Origin: Thermomucor indicae-seudaticae
Taxonomy: Eukaryota; Mucoromycota; Mucoromycetes; Mucorales; Lichtheimiaceae
Direction of reading: 5' to 3'
DNA: 16,632 nucleotides
NCBI GenBank assembly: GCA_000787465.1
Contig: JSYX01000700.1
Coordinates: 1-16,632 of the forward strand
Below, one piece after another: positions 9,585 through 16,632 of this stretch (positions are counted from its first letter, which is position 1; each line of letters starts with the position of its first letter). The notes below the pieces were generated by a model that had not been told where the DNA came from, ran no database searches, and saw nothing but the letters and a program-made list of their open reading frames with translations. The position numbers and the translations under genes were made by a program.

Positions 9585-9857
9585 GAGAAAATGAAGACAG
9601 AAGAGTAGTTCTCTCTTTTTTGTGCAACGTTTTTTGTAGACGGACTGATCTTGGGCAAGATCTATTACGTGTTCTTCGTGCCTGAATTAATGACAACGAC
9701 AATAACGGCTTTTGTCCTCAGCACGCAGGACGCTGCCAATGTATGCGGCAAGACCGAAGCGAAAAAGTCCATATTCTGAATCAATTGCGAGCCATATACG
9801 TATATACAGAAGAAGCAAAGTACAATGTGTACATCCTGCCGATTTATTGCTATTACA
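9585..9857. other. intergenic region between two - strand genes
   Basis: These 273 bases lie between the MutL homologue's stop and the start of the next - strand gene. They must hold the terminator of one and the promoter of the other. The part nearest 9584 is CT-rich when read on the - strand. No further feature was found. Confidence 0.4.
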
Positions 9858-12800
9858 TTAAGTATTATACAAGAGACGAACGACGGCCGTCTCGTCTTCT
9901 GATAGCAAATGGACACCTACAGGTCCATCTGGCCCCTCTGACCACACCAGCGAGTCTAACGTAACCGCTAGCATTTCCTCGTCCGGCAATCGCGGCACGT
10001 CTAAATCTGCTAGCCTCTTGAAGTACTCTTTCAACTTAGACGTTCGTAGAGCAGATAACGTAAATGGATGACAATCACGGATCTTGGCTAGTAACTCTCG
10101 AAAGTCATCTATGCCGTATTCGGTTGCGTGTCCAATATCGCATGTACACGTGATTTGGACAATTACATCGTCTTTGTCATCTTTTTGCGTAGTAATCTAT
10201 AAGGTCTCCCTCTTCTTGTTCTCGGTACTTTTACCTCAATCTTACCTTTGCGCCACCGGCATTGAAAGCCATTGGCAGTTATCCGTTTATCGACGATAGC
10301 TGTATAGAGACAGTCCATGCGGCCATGACCGTCATCGAGCACACGCTGCTCTTTGCCTTTTAGTGACATGACCACTGGATATAATGCATCCTGCTTTCTA
10401 TAATACCCGTCAGACAACTTGCACTTGTCCCCCGTTCTTTCCATCCTTTGTTACCTTATTTTCATCTCTACAGGCTTCTCCAGCCGTTTTTTACAGCTTA
10501 TTTCATGACTCTCTAGTAGTTTATTCAGGGTATAAAGGCGCCTAGCACTTTAAGCGAAGAAAATGTATTAATACGCGCCAAGTGGTAGGGATTGATAGCA
10601 TGTGAGACTAACCGTTTCATGTCAATGATTCCGATCTGCTGTACGACACGACCCGCTTCATGGGTATGAAGGCATTTTGCATAGATTGACAATCCGGCTT
10701 CCAGAGGATATTCTTGCAAGACGACGATGGGAGCAGCAGCAGCGCTCGTCATCTCATTGATCCTGCTGCTATACGCTTCTAACCCAGCTCCATAAAGTTG
10801 TGAAAGACGCTGTTCCCGTCGCAAATAGTCTTCTTTAATCCTTCTCGGATTGCAGTGAATAGGTCCGGATGCATTGAAAGATGCTCCCCTATCTGATGGC
10901 AAGGAGCTCCTTCTTGCTACAGAGGGACTATCGGATCGTCTTCTTCTCCGTGGATCAAAAGACTCTTTGCGGGTACGTTTCAAAGACGTCCTGCGATGTT
11001 GTTGATCCGTCGTTATGGAAGTATTTTCTTCCACAGGCCGTGCTGGTTGTCCAGCGATCTGCGGTTGTTCTATGCATTCTATTTGCCAATCCATTTCGTT
11101 CTCAAGAAATATCGGCAGTGTCTCTTGCTTTATCAGATTCTGTGGGCGCTCACTTGTTGGGGCAGCGCACGTACTACGTTGGATAGGTTTTGCTCCGCCA
11201 GAGACACCTATTGACGTCGTCTGTCGCCGTGGTGGAGGGGTGCTAGATTTTAGGGACTGATCTTGTGGTAGCTTATTCTTTGGAGCAGAATTTAACCACT
11301 TGCTTAATATCGACGCAGAGGTTGGTGCTTCTACTCGTGTCTCAGTTACTAAAAGCTCCTGCTCTCGATCTGCGTCGGTTGCCTCACTGTCAACTGATTC
11401 CTGGCTATACATGGAAAACTTCCATCGTTGGGATTGGTTATCGTCTGCCTCGGGTTCGAATTCGTCGTCTAGATGCTCTACTTCTCCAACTGCAACGTGA
11501 GTATCATTGCGTGGGTCAGCGCTCATGGGTACCGGCTCGTCCAGCTCAGGTCCACGCTTGTCCTCTAAATGCTGTATTTCTTCAACTGCAGCGAGGACAT
11601 CATTGCGTGGGCCAGCATTCCAGGGTTCCGGCTCAGGTCCATGTTTGTCCTCTAAATGCTGTATTTCTTCAACTGCGACGTGAGTACCATTGCGTGGGCA
11701 GGGTTCGGGCTCGTTGCTAATGGGTATCGAAATTTGGTGATCGGCTGCTTCAGGTATTGTCTGATCTTTCTTCTGCTCAGACGAAGATGGCTCGACAGGT
11801 TCCGGACTTGTTTCCGGTCTACTTGTGATTTTTCATAAGGATAAAAGCACCCACTGGATAAACACCACATCATAAAGCGCAATTACCTTTCATCACTTAT
11901 AAGGTTGAAAAACCGAGATGCAAGAGTGCCGTATACTCGGTCTAATAGTTTTTCGAAAAGATTCACAATCCTTTGCTTATGGTGGAGCATCACCGCGTTC
12001 TTCGTGGGTTCCACATTGACTGGTTTATGCATTCAGAGAAATTTTGTACCCGGACCCTTCACGGTGCCTGTAACTCACCATCATACTGGTCGGTATGTAG
12101 TCTGATATCCAAATATAAGAAGGGTACTTTCTTTGGATAATCTAAAGTAGTCGTTGAGAAAAATATTCTGCAATAATTAACAGTGAATGACGATACCGTC
12201 TAATAAGCCGATCGCTTCTTTATATCGCTTTCTTAATAAAATTATGATCTCTTTGAGGTCGGATTTGGACGGATTGATCGGCCGACGATTAACATAGACA
12301 AAGGCACGGTCGCTGTGATATATTACCGTTGGATCTGGTTAAGTTGTCCCTTTTTAGAAGAAAAAGCGATTTTCTTTTCGATATCTTGACTCTAGACTTG
12401 CCAGAGTTTTTCTTGGGCAAAGCACAGGCAATTGACAGCAAAGGAGCGTCCCGGACCGGATGTTCTTCCGCAAGCTCGTAGTAGTCGAGCATGCCTGATA
12501 GTTGCGCACCATAGGCAGCTGCTATAGCCCCCATTGTATCCACACATGACGGTCTTGTCCATTGAATATCCTTGTTACGACTTGTCATTGTGTCTGTAGT
12601 TTGTGTAAAGGAGAAGCGGATCTCTGGAAACGAAAGACTGTAACGGGTAAGGAGCAACTGTATTCGTTTGGCCGTAGATGATGCGGATTTCTCTGCCATC
12701 TTATTAGAACGGGTTAGCGCGTCTTGGTCGCACCTTCATTTTACTTCAAGTCCATATACCTGACGTCTAACTGGTATGTTGTAAAAGGGCCGCTCTACTG

Positions 12801-13516
12801 TCACAATGGTTCCTGTGCGTGGAATATCGGCCGAGATTTTGTCACTGCAAAGTTTTTGCAATGAGCTTCTTCTTTATCCCATCCGCAAGATCAAAGGTAG
12901 TACCTTGTGATCTCTCCAGTTCGATTCAAACTGTAGCATTTCCCTACCGGGTCTTGAGCTGTCTTTGTTGTCAGCTCCATATGCTCTGCAACAGCGCAAA
13001 TCGCATTGAGCGCTTCGCCTAGAAAAAGCAAGTTCATCTGTCGCCAACATCCCCTTTTTTCAGCATGCATTCAATCGAGAGATTTACCTCGAAAACCAAG
13101 GGTTGCTAAATGATCCAGGTCTTTAAACGATGCTATTTTGGATGTATAATGGCGTCGAGCCATCACCTTTCGATCTTGCTCGTGGATTCCACATCCATTG
13201 TCCTTTACCTTAACATATCGTTCAATCCATTGTTAAAAGGACCCCACGTGTTTCGTTTCTTACTTGGATCGATTCAAGCCCATGATTTACTAGTTTCACT
13301 TCGATATTGCTTGCTTGCGCATCAATCGAGTTTCTGTTCACCCACCCGCAGATATCATGTTTGGTCCAACCCTCTAACCAAAGGAAGAAAAAGCTGCTTA
13401 TTTTGCACTTACTCGACAAGTTCTTTTACGATGGCATCAATGTCGACAATAACTTGGCCAGCATGAAGAGCATGGATCGTTGAGGAATCAAGTGGACGGA
13501 TTACGTGATCGCTCAT
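9858..13516 (-). CDS. PMS1: MutL homologue, human PMS1 / yeast Mlh2 type (DNA mismatch repair accessory)
   Basis: Model on the complement: exons 13413-13516, 13264-13333, 13088-13208, 12904-13018, 12760-12844, 12402-12699, 12197-12334, 12079-12141, 11887-12019, 10613-11818, 10455-10541, 10246-10397 and 9858-10180. All 12 junctions are in phase, giving 964 residues (human PMS1: 932). GHKL ATPase motifs: KELVENSIDA (Glu32, Asn36), DNGCGI, TLGFRGEAL. The transducer domain shows SDRAFVYVNRRP and DVNVEPTKN. A disordered linker (about 380-700) contains a tandem repeat and basic clusters. The C-terminal domain starts near GLSIYAKC and QQIGIIDMKR, with QDALYPVVMSL and ITANGF following. The endonuclease motif DQHA(X)2E(X)4E is absent, as in PMS1/Mlh2, so the protein should bind ATP and pair with Mlh1 but not nick DNA. 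Human PMS1 is meant, not yeast PMS1 (=PMS2). The start is chosen by family length; an in-frame ATG at 13627 would add 37 residues. Intron 12335-12401 is GC-AG. Confidence 0.85.
11450..11705 (-). repeat. in-frame tandem repeat in the MutL linker
   Basis: Three consecutive copies of a coding repeat occur, with periods of 96 and 87 bp (both multiples of three). Each begins PRN(D/G) and carries a core close to VEEIQHLED followed by an acidic, Pro-rich spacer (for example KRGPELDEPVP). The two upstream copies are nearly identical at DNA level over the core; the third has diverged to VGEVEHLDD. It lies in the low-conservation linker between the ATPase and C-terminal domains. Confidence 0.85.
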
Positions 13517-13739
13517 GCTGCAGACATTATTGTAAAGGACGCGCAAGACAAGTACGAAAGGTCGATCCGCCGTCACATTGAAGCAGTTTATTGATCCGGA
13601 AGCCAGAGTGGTTGATGGGTAATGCAAATGTTATGGAAAAGTTACAACAACAGTGAAGGAAGATGGGGGATCTTTATACAGTAAGCGGTATCGGGTTCCT
13701 GCCGAACGAAAAGGTCTATTTACGTGTTGGAAGGAGGAG

Positions 13740-14477
13740 TCATCGATGATGAAAGAGGTTCAAGAATGCCGGTATTGTCAAGGCTACCCTTTCAACAAGG
13801 AAGTATCCACAGGTTGGGTCCAGATACGGCGGGTCGTCAAATGGAGGTACTTGACGAGCGTAATGATGCGGTAGAGGTGGCCTTAGAAGACCATCATCAG
13901 GATATTGAGGAGGCCACTTTGGATGATGACCAGGACATGCAAGGCAAGCATCCAGGAGACAGCCTTGCGGTGTGCGGATCGTCACTTCTCGTGATGAGCG
14001 CAGAGGTCGAGAAAATTCGCTTGCTCCGGAAAAAGTGCCGGCCCGAGTTGGTGGTAATTGTTTACGAATATCCCACAGCGAAATCAACGGATGTTCAAAA
14101 GAACTATTAGAGAAGGATGACGGGCGGAGCAGGAGTCTGCCATGTGATACATAAGAATCCTTCACTTTAAAATAGTATTGCAGGGATGCGAACCCAGGCA
14201 GCATCCAAACGAGTCGGCGGGTCACATCAAGCATGACAAAATACAACGGTAAGTATGACTCATTCTTCTTTGTCGTGATCATCGGTGCCGAAACTTCGTG
14301 AAGGTTGGTCGAAACCAAATCCAACAAAGGCCGATGCTCGGACGACCATGCCCGCAGCCGATGCCGCAGTGCTTCGTCTACAAGCGCTTGTGGAAACACC
14401 AGATAAAGGTTTAAAAAGTCGCCGATATCGACAAGCGATAGTATTGTTAACAACACCTCCACTGGAAGGTAACGCAT
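13740..14477 (-). CDS. F-box-like protein
   Basis: A single open frame of 245 codons on the complement starts MRYLPVEVLLTILSLVDIGD. The first ~45 residues fit the F-box pattern (Leu-Pro-x-Glu-[Val/Ile]-Leu ... Ile-Leu-Ser ... Asp-[Ile/Leu]), which in the family binds Skp1 in SCF ubiquitin ligases. A hydrophobic segment near 75-100 (LPLYFVMLDVTRRLVWML) follows. The C-terminal third is Pro/His-rich and less convincing: it overlaps an acidic + strand frame (13724-14110), and an unrecognised intron or decay in this part is possible. There is no substrate-binding repeat such as LRR or WD40. It lies 223 bp upstream of, and on the same strand as, the MutL homologue. The N-terminus is fairly secure, the 3' end less so. 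Confidence 0.55.
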   Translation of the reverse strand: MRYLPVEVLLTILSLVDIGDFLNLYLVFPQALVDEALRHRLRAWSSEHRPLLDLVSTNLHEVSAPMITTKKNESYLPLYFVMLDVTRRLVWMLPGFASLQYYFKVKDSYVSHGRLLLRPSSFSNSSFEHPLISLWDIRKQLPPTRAGTFSGASEFSRPLRSSREVTIRTPQGCLLDACLACPGHHPKWPPQYPDDGLLRPPLPHHYARQVPPFDDPPYLDPTCGYFLVERVALTIPAFLNLFHHR

Positions 14478-14637
14478 TTTTTCTGCAGAGTTGGAGAAAC
14501 AATAAGGGAGAAGAATGGGGTGGGATAACGAAGAAAATGGAAAGAATTTAAGATCCGCTTACAAATATAAGACCTTTACAGCTCATCGAACTTTTTGAAG
14601 CATTTGCATTCCAGCCAAGCAACATATGTGACAAAAG

Positions 14638-15297
14638 TCATGTTGTCAATGATGGAAAAATGGATGATTGTTTGTTTTCGCCCTTGTGACCCACTTGGGG
14701 TTCGGCGGTCGGACAGGAGCCTACGACCAGCGAATTTCCGGGGCGCTTACGAAAGTACCATGGTCTCAAAAACTGATGGCATTCGTGATCAGAATGACAT
14801 TTAAATGGCGGTGTTGTCCCTTCTCGAGAAGTCGACTGCTGAGTTTCGGCAATGCGGTCAGCATTTTCCCAAGCTGTCGTGCAATGCTTATACCGTGGTC
14901 TTTGTTTTGGTGACTTCGTAAATTTTAGGATGATGAAATAGCGGTCATCTGGCTGCCCAGCGTGGGTATGTAACGGGAGCGATGCTGCTACTTGTTATAT
15001 TAGAAATGACTTTCTTATCGACTCAAAGGCTTTGCCAGACCCAGCATTCATTCACTGACTTTTCGCTTCATCCACGACCACGAGGCGGAAGTGGAGTGAC
15101 CTGTTACTACTGTGTTTCTATAACAATAACCTTGTGGTCGTCCGAAGACCGAACCCAATGTGCGGAAAGAGTCTCTCAGCCAACGTGTCTTGTATTTGCA
15201 GCATTCTGTTCTGTCTACTGGTTAACGAATCGTCAAACAACCGAGGAATGGTTGCGTTAAGTTTGTCACTCAGTGCTTCAAGGCAGTTGGGTTGCAT
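14638..15297 (-). pseudogene. partial - strand gene next to the LINE, unknown family
   Basis: Two stretches on the complement look coding. One runs from 15297 downwards (ATG, then LEALSDKLNATIPRLFDDSL and QDTLAERLFPHIGFGLR) to a TAG near 15130. The other is a 119-codon frame without ATG from 14994 to 14638, containing PDDRYFIILKFTKSP, KHCTTAWENADRIAE and CHSDHECHQFLRPWYF. Between them lie sequences that could be introns (TCTAATATAACAAGTAG just before the second block), but I could not join all parts in one phase. Upstream, the coding look stops where the LINE begins at about 15300. The simplest reading is a gene whose 5' part was displaced or removed by the LINE. A Cys/His cluster in the second block could bind metal. 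I do not recognise the protein. Confidence 0.4.
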
Positions 15298-15302
15298 TTT
15301 AT

Positions 15303-16355
15303 TGGACTTTTGCGCTCGAGCTTTATGGGACGTCTATTCCAGAGGCTGACACCTTCAATTACCTCGGTATCCCTTTCAATAATTTGAGCGCCATCGACAC
15401 GAAGCGGCCTCGAACAGAACACTCAGAGCCGCACCATAGTATGCAAGACATGCGCTCTATAGGGCTGAGTGCCACCGGTTTTAATCGGCTTCTTGCTTCC
15501 CGCTTATACCAACAATTCATCCAACCACAGCTTGAATATGGATTAGCGATTCAGCGCCTTACTGCGAAGCAACTGAAAATCCTTGAGGATGCCCAAGCCA
15601 ACTGTATGCGCTCAATATATGGCGCAAAGAGCCACACCTCCACAGCTGTTATGCTCCGTCTTAGCAATAGCCCTCCCATGGCCGTTAGGGTCGCTACCTT
15701 CCAAGCGAAGTTCTTGTATCGCTCAACCTTTCTGCCAGCCGACGCCCTCCTACAACGTCTGATCCCACGGCTGCAACAAGAACAGACGAGCTTGTTTCGC
15801 CAACTTAAAAGTACTCGCCTATGAACACGCCTACCACGGCCGCACACCTCAATGGACACAAAAACATTGAAGCGGGAGATACAAGCTCTTCGATGGGAAC
15901 TCTTTGCTGCTCGGCGAGCCAGCAGTGGATCCAAGCTCTTACGCACATGCCGTCCAACACTAGGTCCTGATCCTATCCTGTGGATCCCGATGTCTAGTCC
16001 TGAAAGAAGTCGTCGCCTCCTCTGGAGACTCGGCTGGATGCCCAGCGGGAAACCGTGGCCTTGTCGCAATTGCCCCCAGGGAGCCCACTTCAGTCGTGCA
16101 CATGCCATCCAATGTCTAAAAGCCCACCAGCGCCTTCGTGTCCCAGTGCTGGTCACTGACCCGATCTCCTATGTCCTTAACCAGCTACCGACCCATCCAC
16201 TGTCTAATGTGCGTGCAAGAAAATACTGGAGCGTTATCTGGCCGGCCGTCTGTGACCTTTTACTAGAAATCGACAAGCTGTGTCATTCACCTGAGGACTT
16301 CCGTCCGGATCCCCCGACACCCACAGCCTCACGAAGCAATAGTTTCTTGCCCTAG
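15303..16355 (+). pseudogene. LINE ORF2 C-terminal fragment (end of reverse transcriptase)
   Basis: One frame runs from about 15303 to the TAG at 16353-16355, broken only by an in-frame TGA at 15822-15824 that most simply replaces a Trp codon. Early residues read LELYGTSIPEADTFNYLGIP, the segment that follows the catalytic YxDD in non-LTR reverse transcriptases. Next come GFNRLLASRLYQQFIQPQLE and LEYGLAIQRLTAKQLKILED. Near the end is a Cys/His cluster, CRNCPQGAHFSRAHAIQC, resembling the terminal zinc-binding region of fungal LINE ORF2 proteins. The endonuclease domain and the catalytic part of the reverse transcriptase are missing, so this copy is dead. Confidence 0.8.
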
Positions 16356-16603
16356 ATCGAGCCCATATCAACAGCAATAGCCCACCCACCGCCTCCGAAT
16401 GTTTCTCTTGATTCCCCCTTGTCCATTTCATTGCAATAACTTCACCCTAGCTCATTTACACATATCTTTTTCACCTGTCTTGCCTTCTTTTGCATGCATC
16501 CTCTTGTATTTTCTTTATGTTTCCTCCTCTCTTCTCTCCACCTTTTTTCCCTTAGTTCCTTTAAGGGTTTTTTATCCTCACCTCTGCTTCTTGGAACTGA
16601 CTA

Positions 16604-16631
16604 GAGCGCATATGCGATGCGCGAAGCGCTC
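16604..16631. repeat. GC-rich hairpin at the LINE 3' end
   Basis: GAGCGC (16604-16609) can pair with GCGCTC (16626-16631). Alternatively, GCGCAT (16606-16611) can pair with ATGCGC (16617-16622) over a five-base loop. In LINEs a 3'-terminal stem-loop often serves as the template site recognised by the reverse transcriptase. That role here is inferred from position only. Confidence 0.5.
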
Positions 16632-16632
16632 A

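Larger units (their letters stand above)
15300..16632 (+). mobile_element. 5'-truncated LINE (non-LTR retrotransposon), runs to window end
   Basis: The element starts abruptly inside the reverse-transcriptase thumb region, continues through the end of ORF2 and a pyrimidine-rich 3' untranslated region (16356-16600), and ends near a GC-rich hairpin at 16604-16631. The left edge at about 15300 is placed where LINE-like coding takes over from - strand coding-like sequence. 5' truncation is the usual product of target-primed reverse transcription. The right edge and any target-site duplication lie beyond the window. Confidence 0.75.

Noticed and set aside
10525..10612. Open-frame extension ending LKVLGAFIP, resembling the start of a MutL C-terminal domain
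   Set aside because: A better donor (GTTAGT at 10612) and acceptor (GCTAG at 10542) remove it as an intron, giving an in-phase GIIDMKR-RLYTLNKLL join. The resemblance appears to be chance.
11265..11720. + strand 151-codon frame with tandem repeats
   Set aside because: It is the antisense shadow of the repeat in the MutL linker; the - strand frame is part of a gene with clear homology.
14180..14205. tRNA T-arm-like sequence (GGGTTCGCATCCC on the - strand)
   Set aside because: No acceptor stem, D-arm or anticodon arm at the right spacing, and it lies inside the F-box-like frame.
15020..15075. Walker-A-like AGSGK on the - strand and VVVDEA nearby, suggesting an ATPase
   Set aside because: They occur in different frames and in the wrong order for an ATPase, and the AGSGK lies in a likely intron.
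15551..16156. - strand 201-codon frame
   Set aside because: It is Arg/Cys/Trp-rich antisense of the LINE ORF2, whose + strand frame has recognisable reverse-transcriptase segments.

Overview
The window looks like nuclear DNA of a fungus, most probably of the Mucoromycota (Mucorales-type). The reasons are many short spliceosomal introns (55-91 bp, mostly GT-AG, with CTAAC-, CTGAC- or TTAAC-like branch sites), CT-rich leaders before start codons, compact genes with short intergenic gaps, and a non-LTR retrotransposon tail and transposase fragment of types I associate with Mucorales genomes. The genus cannot be fixed from the sequence alone.

Layout. Positions 1-5132 are gene-poor and repeat-rich. 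They hold a cluster of GGTGTAA/TTACACC inverted repeats, a broken transposase with a helix-turn-helix N-terminus, a recurring TTAATTTCACC motif, a frameshifted coding-like stretch of unknown identity (2651-3286), and a small 14-bp inverted repeat (4225-4310). Positions 5133-14477 are the gene-rich core: (i) a + strand two-exon gene for a 547-residue, probably nuclear protein of unknown function; (ii) a + strand eight-exon MFS transporter of the Dal5/Tna1 (anion:cation symporter) type, with a damaged motif between TM4 and TM5; (iii) a - strand six-exon gene for a small multi-pass membrane protein resembling the EXPERA/emopamil-binding-protein group, converging on the MFS gene with 27 bp between stop codons; (iv) a - strand 13-exon MutL homologue of the human PMS1 / yeast Mlh2 type, spanning 9858-13516; (v) a - strand F-box-like gene. 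Positions 14638-15297 carry - strand coding-like fragments that stop where a 5'-truncated LINE (about 15300 to the window end) begins.

The main result is the splicing reconstruction. The MutL homologue looks like several unrelated short ORFs until 12 introns are removed. It then gives one phase-consistent 964-codon frame with all three GHKL ATPase motifs, the transducer motif and a MutL-like C-terminal domain without the endonuclease motif. One intron is GC-AG, and the linker contains an in-frame tandem repeat of 29-32 residues. I see no sign that the five genes form a pathway; their proximity looks like ordinary fungal gene packing. I did not find a convincing new defence or mobile system. 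The items most worth following up are the repeat-bounded transposon remains, the broken gene next to the LINE, and the lineage-restricted nuclear protein.
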